Translations under genes and position numbers: made by a program | DNA from: Dugong dugon | Lineage: Eukaryota; Chordata; Mammalia; Sirenia; Dugongidae | Direction of reading: 5' to 3' | NCBI GenBank assembly: GCA_030035585.1 | Contig: CM057475.1 | Coordinates: forward strand, 5,589,501 to 5,653,500 | Length of the DNA: 64,000 nucleotides | Part shown: positions 11,310 to 22,395 of the stretch, piece by piece | Numbering within the stretch: the first letter of the stretch is position 1 | How the letters are laid out: each line of letters begins with the position of its first letter | Notes under the pieces: model-generated | Seen by the model: only the letters and a program-made list of their open reading frames with translations | What the model was told of the DNA's origin: nothing | The model's database searches: none

Positions 11310-11785
11310 TGTTTTTTCTTTGTTTATTGTACTTTAGATGTAGGTTTACAGAGCTAATTAGTTTCTCATTAAACAATTAATACACATGTTGTTTTGTGAC
11401 ATTGATTGCCAACCCCATGATATGGCAGCACTCTCCCCTTATCAACCTTGGGTTGCCCGTTACCAGCTTTCCTGTCCTCTCCTGCCTTCTCACCCTTGCC
11501 CCTGGGCTGGTGTGCCCATTTAGTCTCATTTTGTTTTATGGGCCTGTCTAATCTTTGACTGAAGGATGAACCTCAGGAGTAACTTCAGTATTGAGTTAAA
11601 AGAGTGTCTAGGGGCCATACTCTCTGGGTTTCTCCTGTCTCTGTCAGACCAGTAAGTCTGGTCTTTTTGTGTGAGTTTGAATTTTGTTCTACGTTTTTCT
11701 CCGGTTCTGTCCGGGATCCTCTATTGTGATCCCTGTCAGAGCAGTTGGTGGTGGTAGCTGGGCACCATCTAGTTGTGATTATCTC
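11310..11785 (-). mobile_element. L1 3'UTR, 5'-truncated insertion
   Basis: Complement of the window's common L1 3'UTR: TTTATTGTACTTTAGATG at the poly(A)-proximal end, CATGTTGTTTTGTGACATTG, then CTGTCAGACCAGTAAGTCTG and GTAGCTGGGCACCATCTAGT. No ORF2 sequence is present, so the insertion is strongly 5' truncated. Confidence 0.8.
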
Positions 11786-11864
11786 TGTTTTAACTGTAAA
11801 AGTCAATGAGTAAAAACACAGTTCCTAAAAAAAAAGAATCTCCTGCATCTGCCAAAACTATTAG

Positions 11865-12095
11865 GATTCTATTTTTTAAAAAACTTTCTATTGAATTACA
11901 ATATACCTATAGAAAAGTGCACTTATTATAACTATACAGCTCGATGCATTTTCACAAAGTTTCATGAGAACACACCGTAGCCAATACTCAGATCAAGAAA
12001 CGAAACATTGCCAACACCCCCAGGGGCTCCCATCTGTCCCCATTCAGACTACCTCACTCCTACTCACGGTGACTATTACCCTGACTTCTCATCCA
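11865..12095 (-). mobile_element. Old L1M 3'UTR fragment
   Basis: Strings such as CTATAGAAAAGTGCACTTAT, CAGCTCGATGCATTTTCACA and GATCAAGAAACGAAACATTG follow the order of ancient L1M tails seen in reverse. Confidence 0.65.
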
Positions 12096-12099
12096 AACC

Positions 12100-12196
12100 A
12101 AAATCCCATTGCCATCTAGTTGATTCTGACTCATAGTGACCCTATAGGACAGAGTAGAACTGCCCCATAGGGTTTCCAAGGAGCAGCTGGTGGATT
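12100..12196 (-). mobile_element. SINE, 3' half (split by the LTR-like insertion)
   Basis: Starts with the tail side, has ACCCTATAGGACAGAGTAGA and GGTTTCCAAGGAGCAGCTGG, and breaks off after GGTGGATTTAA. The missing tRNA-like half resumes at 13208, so one SINE was split by an insertion. Confidence 0.85.
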
Positions 12197-13207
12197 TAAG
12201 ACAGAGGTCCCCAGGCTACAGAAAATTCTGTTACCACAATAACGCGGATTGGAGCCGCCTGCCGCAATAGCCAATTCTGAGACGGGTGAGGTGAGCAGCA
12301 AGAGGTTTATTATATATTGATATATAACAGACAGAGGGGAATAGATTCCTCCAAAAAACCCGTCTCCCCCACTGGAAATCGGCTGAAGGCTTTTATAAGG
12401 ACAGGATTATGGGTCTTAGAAGTTTGTGTTACTTTCCCCTTGTGGTGGTCATGTCTCAGATGAGTTAATCTTCTACTGGTATTCTTGGGGGTTATCTGGT
12501 GACATCCTTGGGGATTATCTGGCGACATCCTGGTTTTTCTCGTCACAAGATGAGTGCTTTGTTTGGTTTTCATCCTTAGATTGGTATCACTTGTTTTCCA
12601 CCCTTCAAGGAGGAATGTCAGTTAATCTTAAACTTTTTTGTAGAGACTGGAGAAACAAGATCATGACACAATCTGGCCGTTAGCAATGGGGAGTAAATAA
12701 TAGTGAGCCAGGCCTGTGCAGCCTCTTCCAATTCCACTGCCTCAAGCAGCTTGCTTGGCACGCCCCATAGATTTACATTAAAATCCTGGTTCCCCTCTCC
12801 TTAACTGCTGCCCAAAACTAGAGGAAATTGGTGGAAACCAGTTTAGGTGCCATGTTGTCATTCAGGATAACCTTTTAAATCTCATGCATAGTAACTTCCT
12901 CGCCTCTGGGAGGGGTTTAAAACTCCATTTTCTGTACACACAATGCATTAAGTTACATGTAAACCCCATTGCGCCTGCGTAGTATGATTAAGAATGTTGC
13001 TGATGTAACTTGTATGAACTTCCTACCTGTAAACCCCTTAAAAGTAACTTTCTCTTTTGCCCTCATGGAGCAGTCTTGGTGGCAGCAGCCCCGACTATTT
13101 CCTTTCCTTGTGCAACAAAATAAAGGTGGCTTTCCACTCTCCCACCTCTGTCTTCTCGTTTATTGGCTGAGACGAGTTGCACCAAGCAGAACCTGGGGTT
13201 TCTACCC
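12197..13207. mobile_element. LTR-like insertion(s) splitting a SINE
   Basis: About 1 kb lies between two halves of a single SINE. The left part carries GGTTTATTATATATTG, i.e. an AATAAACC polyadenylation-like signal on the minus strand. The right part carries AACAAAATAAAGGTGG on the plus strand followed by a GT-rich U5-like segment. This suggests two LTR pieces in opposite orientation, or one compound element. TTAA at the left junction and TCAA at the right could be a worn 4-bp target duplication. The retroviral family is not recognised. Confidence 0.5.
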
Positions 13208-13268
13208 AGCAGCAGAGTCAAACTGCCAACCTTTCGGTTAGCAGCCAAGCTCTTAAACACTGCATCAT
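13208..13268 (-). mobile_element. SINE, tRNA-like half (split by the LTR-like insertion)
   Basis: Resumes with CAAACTGCCAACCTTTCGGT and runs to CTTAAACACTGCATCATTAA, the complement of the tRNA-like head, continuing the copy broken at 12196. Confidence 0.8.
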
Positions 13269-13419
13269 TAATCTATGATGACTTCTAATAGCGTAGATTA
13301 ATTTCACTCATGTATGTGCTTTGTAAACATGGAGTTGAATGATTTTAGCGCCAGTGATTTATTTAGGAGATGTAGGGATCTAGGAGTGGGGAGTGGGGAA
13401 ATGAGACAGGGAAGGGAGT

Positions 13420-13558
13420 GTTGTTTTTGTTAGGTGCTGTCAAGTCAGCTCTGACTCATAGCAACCCTGTGTACAACAGAACGAAACACTGCCTGGTCCT
13501 GCGCCATCCATACAATTGTTGCTATATTTGAGCCCATGGTTGCAGCCATTGTGTCAAA
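13420..13558 (-). mobile_element. RTE (BovB-like) LINE 3' end
   Basis: Complement of the RTE 3' terminus: GTTAGGTGCTGTCAAGTCAG, CATAGCAACCCTGTGTACAA, AACGAAACACTGCCTGGTCC and the GCAGCCATTGTGTCAA string. The terminal part resembles the SINE tail, consistent with the SINE using RTE machinery. Confidence 0.75.
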
Positions 13559-13559
13559 G

Positions 13560-14300
13560 GGAATAGAGCAACCTTATTATGCCATCTTCCACAGTGGGTG
13601 ACTGGAGCTTAATCCTCTAGGGAATCTCTGGAAAATCATACAAAATGCATGTAGAATTGTCCCACTCAGGAGGGAAGAGGGAGCTGGGATATTTATGTAC
13701 CCAATCACTGTGGGTCACAGATAAAGACTGGAAAGGTGGGGTGGTGGGGTATAAGTTACCCTCTATTTCCTGCTGGCCCCCCTTACACGAAGTCAGAAGC
13801 TTTCTGTGGTTCCAGAAGAAGTCTTCAGGCATAGAGATGCACATGGAAGTTCTGTGGTGGGAGACTTACCAGATCTTGCCTTATGTATTTATTCATTTGT
13901 ATCCTTTTTATATAATAAAACTGGAATCATAAGTATAGTGCTTTCTATGAGTTCTGTGGGTGGTTCCAGCAAATTATCAAACTCAAGGAATAGTGGGAGC
14001 CAATAGGTCAGAAGTGAGGGGACCTAGAGACCCTAATATTATGGCTGGCATCCTGAAGGGGTAGTGGGAAACCTTGAATATGTAGCCAGCAGATCAGAAG
14101 TGATGATGTCATGGGAACCCCCAGATTTGCAGCTGGCATCTGAAGTCTTGGGCAGACTTGGCAGTCTGGAGGACTGTGTCCTTTTAACTTGTGAGATCTG
14201 ACCTAGCTCTGATGATTAGATAGAGGAAGAAGTACTGCATGTGCAGTGGAACAGAATTGAATAGATTTGATTAGAATTAAAGTCTTTCAATTTAGTTGAT
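13560..14300 (+). mobile_element. ERVL-like LTR with start of internal region
   Basis: Contains ATAATAAAACTGGAATCATA, then AAGTATAGTGCTTTCTATGA, GTTCCAGCAAATTATCAAAC and several spaced copies of AGCCAGCAGATCAGAAGTG-type and GGCTGGCATCCTGAAG-type strings. The same series occurs at 54550-55345, where a tRNA-Leu-like primer site follows. No gag frame survives here. Confidence 0.65.
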
Positions 14301-14369
14301 GTTAGAGAAGTGGCATTTGATTTCATTCAGTTCGTGTGAGAAGTGGGATAGTTTGCACCGTAATTGATC

Positions 14370-15305
14370 TTTATAACAGGATCATTATTTGTGGATTCTG
14401 TATTTGTGAATTTGCCAACTCACTAAAATTTATTTGTAACCCCACAATCATCACTTGTGGACTTTCACAGTCATTGTGGACATACACAGAGCGGTGAAAA
14501 TTTGAGTCACGTGATGTGCACATTCCTAGCAGAGGTTGTAAAAGATGATGCTCTGCCTTCTTGTTTCAGCTCTCATCCTGTAAACAAGTGTCCTTTTGTG
14601 GTCTATTTAGTGTCACGTTTTTTGCATTTTTGTGCTTTTTGTGGGTGATTTCACTGTATAAAGTGGCCCCCAAAGCTGAAGTAGCCCTCTTCATAATGCT
14701 GAAGTGCTGTCCAGTGTTCCTAAGTGCAAGAAGGCTGTGATGTGCCTTAGTGAGAAAATATGTGTGCTTGATAAGCTTCATTCAGGCATGAGTTACAGTG
14801 CTGTTGGTTGTGAGTTCAATGTCAATAAATTAACAATATGGTGCATCCAAAAAAAGGAAGAGGAAATTCACCAATATGTACATAAAGCCACTCCAGAAAC
14901 TGCTGAAGTAATACTTACAGTGTGCGATGAAGCTATGAAAGATGGAAAAGTGACTGAATTTGTGGATTCATGAGATGATGACCAATTTAAAAAAAGCGTA
15001 TTGGATAGTATTGTTGTCAGGTTGGGAAAATGTTAGGTCTTTCTTGGCTAGTGTTTTATTGTAAAGAATAATGCGTGTAATTAATTATTTATAAGAAGTA
15101 TATATTAAATAAGGTATCTTTAAATAGAAACACATATGAAATAAAGTTATGTATTAATTAGTTGGTGAAAATATTGTGACCAGAGGCTCATAGAAACCTA
15201 ACCCTGTATTTCCTCAGGAGTAATGTCTTAGTATTTACTAATTCAATGTTTTCAGCCATTTTATGGAACATAACCGCTGCAAAAAATGAAGATTGACTAT
15301 ACTTA
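14370..15305 (+). mobile_element. Tigger-type (TcMar) DNA transposon, internally deleted
   Basis: Begins near TTATTTGTGGATTCTGTATT and ends near AAAAATGAAGATTGACTATA; these ends are roughly complementary, as Tigger terminal inverted repeats are. The left arm has the long untranslated leader of the family and the right arm has GAAACCTAACCCTGTATTTC. Only the N-terminal transposase part lies between, so most of the catalytic region is deleted. A fossil that cannot move by itself. Confidence 0.8.
14704..14973 (+). pseudogene. Tigger transposase N-terminal remnant
   Basis: A stretch of 89 codons resembles the DNA-binding N-terminus of pogo/Tigger transposases: KKAVMCLSEKICVLDKLHSG followed by a helix-turn-helix-like SYSAVGCEFNVNKLTIWCI. 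It starts with GTG in an already open frame, so this is not a true start, and it stops before any DDE catalytic motif. It would have bound the terminal repeats. No evidence of current use. Confidence 0.75.
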
Positions 15306-15785
15306 CGTCATTTGCACCCAGGTTCTTATCCAAGTGTGCTAGATATTCTCAGACTGCCCCTTTAGAGCCACTCTCCACCCTTCCCCACTCTATGCTGCAC
15401 CCTGGGAGGCCAACATTACAGACAGCCTCGTTTTGATTCCCTCTCTCTGGTTTACAGAGGGAGGTAGCAGCAAGAGATCAGAAGAGGAGAGAGTACCTGG
15501 GGTTTTAGTCTCCTGGCTTCTTCTCTGCCAGGCCACAGTTTTAACAATAGCTGTGATCCTTTACAAAAGGCTTCTGCTGCTGGGGCCTCTCACCCCTTAC
15601 TCCTTCAGGCCTAGAGATGGTAATGCCTCTTTGTTATTGCTGGTCTCTGGGAGCATAGCCACTGCATACACCTTTGTAAACAGTCCCTTTCTTACCTGTT
15701 ACACCTTTTTCCTAACAGGACTGTAACTGATGCACCAAGTAAGAAGAGGGTAGGAAAAGAAGGTGAGAAAAGAAGGAGGTTGGCA
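15306..15785. other. Probable old repeat, not identified
   Basis: Has strings such as TTCAGGCCTAGAGATGGTAA and a TTGTAAACAGTCCCTTT-like stretch that I associate with an ancient interspersed repeat, without being able to name it. The 97-codon open frame at 15433-15726 shows no protein family features. Confidence 0.35.
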
Positions 15786-15789
15786 GGGG

Positions 15790-16018
15790 AAAGAAAACAG
15801 CATCTCTCCTATGCCAGCTACTGTTTGAGTTTTGCGTATGTCATCTCATTTAATCCTTGAGACAACATTGTGATGAAGATTTTGTCATCTCTACTTTCCA
15901 GAGGGAGAAACTCGACCTCAAAGAGATTAAAAATTTCACCAGATCCCTCAAGTAGTGAAGGGTGGAGTTGCTATTCAAACCCAGGTCTTCTGAAAACAAA
16001 ACCCATGTTCTTCCCCCA
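15790..16018 (-). mobile_element. MIR SINE
   Basis: Reverse copy: TCATCTCATTTAATCCTTGA, TCCAGAGGGAGAAACTCGA, then ATTCAAACCCAGGTCTTCTG, all in MIR order. MIRs are ancient tRNA-derived SINEs. Confidence 0.75.
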
Positions 16019-17185
16019 TAAGAGGTGAAGGAGTTGTAGAATTCACTTCTATCTATGCTGCAAAATTGTGATGCATTACATCATTCAATATCTTCAATGT
16101 ATAGTTCCACGTGAGAAATTTATGTTAGAGTTTATTGCCAGGAGAAAAAAAATCATCTCTGTTAAGAATTTAGAATGCTGCCTTCTTTTTGTTGAGCACT
16201 ACGTGACTTGGTTTGTTTTCTTTGCTACCCCAGAAAAAAGGAAACTCAGAGCTAAAGTTATAAATGCAGCTATCATGGTCCTTTCACTCTCTTGAATTCT
16301 TTTTTCCTTATCTTGATTTTCCATTTCTATTTAATTAGCGTCAATGTATGACCTTTGTTTAAGTTTTGTTTAGAATCCCTTTGGAAAAACACACGAGATC
16401 AATCATATATGTTACTGAGCTTAGCCCAATTCGTAGTTGAAGACTGTGGCCTTAACCCTGGCCTAACATCTCAAGGAGGGCGCTAGGAGGGTCCGAATGT
16501 AGTGTAGACTGCTGTCAGGAGTGGATGCATACCAGAATTGCCCGCCCTACAAAGTTGTCTTTCTTTGCACAGAAAGTACATTCCTTTATTAATATGAACT
16601 TCAGCTAGGAGCCAATGATTAAGGAAGAAACAAATATGTATATACCACAATCAAGATCTAAAGTATAAACACCCAATGCTTGTAAAGAATTTCCTCCTTC
16701 TTTCATCAACTCCTGTTTGCCCAGTGTATTTCATGGGTGACTTTGCCCTAAGAATTCCTAATGCTAATATTGAGGGCTAACAAGGTTGGGAGGATGGTGG
16801 TGGTACATATCATTATCCAGTCATACTATAGTACAGGATGATGAAAGTTTGTTCATGGAAAATATGAGTACACATTTTTTCTTTTTAACAAGTTAGAGAA
16901 GTTAGAGTTTTTGTTTTTGTTTTTGTTTTCCTTGATAATGCCTAGGGGTAGTTCACTCCTTGCATTCAAAGCACTGTTTGTTAATTTCTGCCTCCAAAAT
17001 CTGAGGTCTGAGAATGCAAATATTTTTGTCTACTTTCAGGTGCTGTGTGTGTGTGTTAAAGAGATTTGCCTGTGATTGAAAGTTTTGCTAATTGGAAAAA
17101 GTAGAGGCTGTTAGCATGACAGTCACAGATGAGCTCAGATGGGGGCTGAAGGGATATGGGACAGACATCAATAGCGTCTGCTATA
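16019..17185. other. No gene recognised; short simple repeat inside
   Basis: Apparently unique AT-rich DNA. A (GTTTTT)n run sits at about 16908-16930. The 75-codon open frame at 16068-16295 has no recognisable domain. Confidence 0.5.
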
Positions 17186-17189
17186 ATAA

Positions 17190-18440
17190 TGTGCAGGATG
17201 CTGCTTATTGGTGAGGAGTTTTGTTTTCTTTATGTTGAGGTGTAATCCATACTGAAGTCTGTAGTCTTTGATCTTCATCAGTAAGTGCTTCAAGTCTTCT
17301 TGGCTTTCAGCAAGCAAGGTTGTGCCATCTGCGTATCACAGATTGTTAATGAGTCTTCCTCCAATCATGATGCCGTTCTTCTTCACATAGTCCAACTTCT
17401 CAGATTATTTGCTCAGCATACAGATTGAATATGTATGGTGAAGGGATACAACCTGATGCACACCTTTCCCGATTTTAAACCACGCGGTATCCCCTTGTTC
17501 TGTTTGAACAACTGCCTCTTGATCTACGTACGGGGTCCTCATGAGCACAATTAAGTGTTCTGGAATTCCCATTCTTTGCAGTATTATCCATAATTTGTTA
17601 TGATCCACACAGTTGTATGCCTTTGCATAGTCAGTAAAACACAGGTGAGCATCTTTCTGGTATTCTCTGCTTTCAGCCAATATTCTATCTGATGTCAGCA
17701 ATGATATACCTCATTCTGCGTCCTCCTCTGAATCTGACTTGACTTTCTGGCAGTTCCCTGTTGATATACTGCTGCAACTGTTTTGAATGATCTTCAGCAA
17801 GATTTTTCTTATGTGTGGTATTAATGATATTGCTCGATAATTTCTGCATTCTGTTGGATCACCTGTCTTTGGAATGGGCACAAATATGGATCTCGGCATA
17901 GTAGACCATATGACTGTCTGATTCAAAATGGCCAATACCAGTCATTTCAGCTCACTAATGCCTAGGATATCTATCTTTGAGCATTCATTTCTGACAATTC
18001 CAATTTTCCTGAATTTATGCTTTGTATGTTCCACATTCCAATTATAAACGGATGTTTGGAGCTGTTTCTTCTCATTTTGAGTCATGCCACATCAGGAAAT
18101 GAAGGTCCTGAAAGCTTTACTATATCCACGTCATTAAGGTCGACTCTACTTTGAGGAAGCAGCTCTTGTCCGGTTGTATTTTGAGTGCCTTCCAACCTGA
18201 ATGGCTCACCTTCAGGCACTATATCAGACGATGTTCTGCTGCTATCAACTAGGTTTTCACTGGCCAGTTTTTTCAGAAGTAAATCGCTAGGTCCTTCTTT
18301 CCACTCTGTCTTAGTCTAGAAGCTCTGCTGAAACCTGTCCACCATGGGAGACCCTGCTGTCATTTTAAATACCGATGGCACAGCTTCTAGCATCACAGTA
18401 ACATGCAAGCCACCACAGTACGACAAACTGACAGACAAGT
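17190..18440 (-). mobile_element. RTE (BovB-like) LINE fragment
   Basis: The minus strand encodes reverse transcriptase pieces: 17935-17711 has an IFVPIPKTGDPTECRNYRAI stretch and 17701-17405 has CFTDYAKAYNCVDHNKLW, the RTE form of RT motif regions around the catalytic domain. Frameshifts separate them, and the catalytic region after 17405 is eroded. Sequence 17940-18440 fits the part of RTE copies that precedes this in the element but I cannot place it exactly. Confidence 0.75.
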
Positions 18441-19214
18441 GGTGGGGTTATGTACCTAGGAGTGAAATTGCTGGGTCATATGGGTCATATGGTAAAAAGT
18501 TAAATTCTGTTTAACTTTTTGAGGAACTACCAGATTGTTTTCCAATGTAGCTTTTTTCCCCACCAGCAATGAATGAGGGTTCCAGTTTCTCTACATCCTT
18601 GCTAACACTTGTTTTTCTTCCAGTTTTTTGATAATAGCCATCATAGTGGGTGTTAAGGGACATCTCATTGTGGTTTTGATTTGCATTTCCCTGATGACTA
18701 AGAACATTGAGCATCTTTTCATGTGCTTATATGTCATAAGTGGACACCTAAAAAAACTTTTCATTTTGATAAACTTTCACACTTACAGAAACATTATAGA
18801 ATAGTTAAAAAAAAACAAAACAAACCATACCCTTCGCCCAAATTCAGCAGTTGTTAACATCTTCTTCCATTTGCTTTATCACATTTCTCCTCTCTCTCTC
18901 TGTTCAATCTCTCTATCTCCAAATTTTAAAAAACAATTTGAGAGTGATTTGCATTCATAACGACCCTTTATCCATAAACACTTCAGTGTGAATTTCCTAA
19001 GAACAGAAATTTTTTTTTACATAACCACAGACTTATCAAAATCAAGAAATTTAACACTGATACAATATTGTACAATCCGTTGTTTATATTCTAATATTAT
19101 CAGTTGTCCTAATATTCTACATTTCAGTCCAGGTCCCAATCCAGGATCACAGATTGCATTTAGTTGTCATATTTCTTTAGTCACCTTTAATCTGAAGCAG
19201 CTTGCAGTGCAATG
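18441..19214 (-). mobile_element. Old L1 (L1M-type) 3' end, part 1
   Basis: 18441-18760 is the complement of an ORF2 end (TGGGTCATATGGTAAA, TTTGATTTGCATTTCCCTGA, GAGCATCTTTTCATGTGC). 18780-19214 is the 3'UTR (AACACTTCAGTGTGAATTTC, ACATAACCACAGACTTATCA, CATTTAGTTGTCATATTTC). It breaks at CTTTAATCTGAAGCAGCTT and resumes at 20266 past an inserted LTR. Confidence 0.7.
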
Positions 19215-20265
19215 GGTTTCTCTTATATATGGCCTCTCTGACTTTGGGTTTATAATTCTGTCAAAAATAATTGGTTGGGGCTGCAGGCTGCCTTGTGATT
19301 GGTCTATTTTATGCACCTTCCATGGGTTGGTCAGTCTACTATGCAAATAGGGTGTGAAAAACTGTTCAATAGGATTAAATGACCTTGTGAGTATTGGTCA
19401 GTTACTATGCGAATTAAGTGCCTGTGGCCTGCCAAAGGGATTGGTCAGTTCATGATCCTGGTGGGAGGACCATGACTTGAAATTGATAAGAAATAAGCTT
19501 ACATAGGGCCAATTGCACAGAGGTTGAGAGGTTTCAGTATCATCAAGAAGAGCCTGGAGCAGAATGTGTCCTTTGGACCTAGGTTCCCTGCACTGAGAAC
19601 CTCCTAGCCACAGGAGAGAGAGAGAGAGAGCTATAACACTGAACATGACATGAGACAGCAAGAAATGGCAACAACCACAGTAGAGACAGTGGTAGAGAAA
19701 TGGCAGCAACAGTATGAGCACCAGAAACCAAGACACTAGCGCGAGGTGGCTGTAGTGGACTTGTTACCCACGGAGTGAGAGAGGTGAATGCCTTCAGGCT
19801 GGTGGCTTGCTGGTGGAGTAGGGTGACTCCCGCCACTTGTCGGTGTTGCTAGAGAGCTGTAATGCTTGCTTGAGACAGGCAGAGGCCTAGAGTAGGCCCA
19901 GTGGCGGGCACAGCTGAGAGGAAGCTGAGAGCTGTTTTGGTTGCAAGCTCTCCTGATTAGAGAATTGTCTCCTGTCTCCTGTGTTGTATCCTGTTACTTC
20001 CAAGCTGATCCTGATCCCAAGTTATAGCCTATTACTTCCCTAATAAACCACACAGTCTTGAGTATGGTCTGTGAGTTCTGTCTGGCCATTACAACAAATT
20101 ATCAAACCCAGAAAAGAAGTGGAGACTGCCATGGGGAGGATGGCTTGTGTCAGAAATGGTGAAAAAAATGAAGAGTGGAGGTATGTCTGACCTCCACCTC
20201 ACAGGAATCAGCTTTGTGCTAATCTTGATTCTCACCCTTCCTTGTGAAGTTAGGTGACTTCTGAC
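19215..20265 (+). mobile_element. LTR plus gag leader inserted in an L1
   Basis: An insertion between two collinear halves of one old L1. It has several ATTGGTC and ATTGG (CCAAT-box-like) strings, an (AG)n run at 19614-19631, and CTAATAAACCACACAG polyadenylation-like sequence at about 20040. The end (GGTATGTCTGACCTCCACCT onward) resembles the complement of 41990-42125, so both carry the same short internal segment after their LTRs. Probably ERVL-type; the subfamily is not known. Confidence 0.6.
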
Positions 20266-20800
20266 ACTACTAGCTTATACAGCCCTTCAGTCTTTCTTGA
20301 TTTTTAATGTCTTAGATATTTTTGAAGAGTATGGGCTTCTTGTGTTGTAGCATAAGTTTGTCTAATATTTCCTTGTAATTAGATTAAGTTATGCGTTTTG
20401 GGGCAGAAACACCCCGAAGGAGATATGTCTCTTTCTCAGGGCGTCATAACAGTTGGCAGTGCAGTTTTGTCCCATTTTTGCTGATTAGCTTTGATTACTT
20501 GGTTAAGGTGATGTTGCTAAGCTAATCTATTGAAAAATATTATTTTCCCTTAATAATTAATAAGGTATTTGGGGAGATTCTTTTAGACTATGTAATGTCT
20601 TATTCCTGATTAAACATTCATTCACCAGTTTTAGAATCCTGTATCTTTTTTAAACATCAGCTTTGAGGTATAATAGCTTTGAGGTATAATTTATGTACAA
20701 TAAAATTCACCTATTTTGAGTGTACAGTTTGTGAGTTTTGAGAAATGTGTACAGTCATGTACCATCACCACGATAAAAATTTTCATCACCTCAAAAAAGT
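20266..20800 (-). mobile_element. Old L1 (L1M-type) 3'UTR, part 2
   Basis: Continues the L1 broken at 19214: CAGTCTTTCTTGATTTTTAA, TTTTGAAGAGTATGGG, then ACTTGGTTAAGGTGATG, and a tail like TAAAATTCACCTATTTTGAG with GTACCATCACCACGATAAAA. No open frame. Confidence 0.65.
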
Positions 20801-20859
20801 TGAAAGGGGGCATTTTATTTTTTAAATTAAAAAAAATTTTTTTTTGAGCTCTTAAAACT

Positions 20860-21045
20860 TGTGAGTTTTTTTTGTCGTTGTTTTGTTTTTTTGTTTTAGG
20901 GTGATAAAATACAACGTAAAATTTTCCATTTTAATAATTTAAGTGGCTTATATTCATAATGTGGTACAACCGTTACTACTATTTATTTCTAAAACTTTTT
21001 CATCACCCCAAACAGAAACTCTGCACCCATTAAGCAATAACTCTA
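20860..21045 (-). mobile_element. L1 tail fragment
   Basis: T-rich start followed by TAAAATTTTCCATTTTAATA and TCATCACCCCAAACAGAAAC, resembling another copy of the old L1 tail at 20640-20800. Confidence 0.5.
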
Positions 21046-21049
21046 GGGA

Positions 21050-21335
21050 GCACTTTTTAAAAATTTTTTAGTTTTTTCCCCATACAAAAATTTATACATA
21101 CGTTGTTATGTGACTCTAATTGCTCTCCCCATACTGTGACAGCACAGTCCTCCCTTCCACCCCTGACTCCCTATGTCCATTCAACCAGCTCCTAACCCTC
21201 TCTGCTCTCCCATCTCACCTCCAGACAGGAGCCGTCCATCTAGTCTCCTGTGTCTACCTGAGCCAAGAGGCACACTCCTCACAAGTATCATTCCATGTCC
21301 TACAGTCCAGTCCAGTCCCTGTAGGGGACACTTAT
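21050..21335 (-). mobile_element. L1 3'UTR copy 1 of an adjacent pair
   Basis: Complement of the common L1 3'UTR: ACGTTGTTATGTGACTCTAA, CACAGTCCTCCCTTCCACCC, AGTATCATTCCATGTCCTAC. It is followed at once by a second copy of the same region. Confidence 0.75.
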
Positions 21336-22200
21336 TTTTTTTCAAATTTCTCATTCAAAAATTTATACACATATTGTTTTGTGCCATTAGATGCAGTCCC
21401 CACAATGTGACGGCACACTCCCCCTTTCCAACCCGGGTTCCCTGTGTCCATTCGATCAGTTCTGTCCCTTCCTGCCTTCTCATTCTGCTTTTGGACAGGA
21501 GTTGCTCATTTGGTCTCATATGTCTGACTGAGCTAAGAAGCACATTCCTCACGTGTATTATTTTTTGTTTTGTAGTCCTGTCTAATCTTTGTCTGAAGAG
21601 TGGGGTTCAGGAATGGTTTTAGTTCTGAGTTAACAGTGCGTCCGGAGGCTGTAGTTTCAGGGGTTCCTCCAATCTCTGTCAGACCGTTAAGTCTGGTCTT
21701 TTTACATGAATTTGAGTTTTGTTCTACATTTTTTCTCCTGCTCTGTCCAGGACCCTCTGTTGTGTTCCTTGTCAGGGTGGTCGTTGGTTGTAACTGGGCA
21801 CCATCTAGTTCTTCTGGTCTCAGGCTGGTGGAGTCCCTGGTTCACGTGGTCCTTTAGTCCTTTGGGCTAGTATTTTCCTGTGTCTTTGGTTTTCTCATTC
21901 TCCTTTGCTCCGAGTGGGATGGGACCAATTGATGTATATTAGATGGCCGCTCACAAGTCTTTAAGACCTCAGACGCCACTCACCATAGACTACGTTATGC
22001 CAGTTGACCTAGATGTCCCCCGAAACTATGATCCCCAGGCCCCATCCCCAGCTACCATGTCCCTCAAAGTGTTTGGATGTGTCCAGGAAATTTCTTTGCG
22101 TTTGCTTTTGCTTTTGGTCCAGTTGTGCTGACTTCCCCTGTATTGTGTGTTGTCCTTCCCTTCACCGAAGCTGACCTAAGTGGCACTTTTTCATAATATT
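21336..22200 (-). mobile_element. L1 3'UTR copy 2 of an adjacent pair
   Basis: Restarts at the poly(A)-proximal end (TTCAAATTTCTCATTCAAAA) and repeats the same series, then runs further upstream through TCAGACCGTTAAGTCTGGTC and CTGGGCACCATCTAGTTCTT to AGACGTGAACCTAGAC. The 149-codon open frame across both copies is fortuitous. Confidence 0.75.
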
Positions 22201-22269
22201 GTGAGACAGTAGACGTGAACCTAGACATGTGTTATCCTACTCTTAAGGAATTTTATATCTTTTCTCTTT

Positions 22270-22395
22270 CTGGGAGACCTGGTGGCATACTGGTTAAGAG
22301 CTTGACCGCTAACCAAAAGGTTGGCAGTTCAAATCTACCAGCCGCTCCTCAGAAACCGTTTAGGGCAGTTCTACTCTGTCCTGTAGGGTTGCCTG
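22270..22395 (+). mobile_element. tRNA-derived Afrotherian SINE
   Basis: Forward copy with a readable tRNA-like head: GGTGGCATACTGGTTAAGAG (A-box region), TAACCAAAAGGTTGGCAGTT then CAAATCTACCAG (B-box region), and TTCTACTCTGTCCTGTAGGG. It breaks off after the core. Confidence 0.85.

Noticed and set aside
21173-21622. Open frame of 149 codons on the plus strand
   Set aside because: It spans two antisense L1 3'UTR copies; not coding.
22270-22395. tRNA-like A and B boxes as a tRNA gene
   Set aside because: They belong to the SINE head; cloverleaf is degraded and the SINE body follows.
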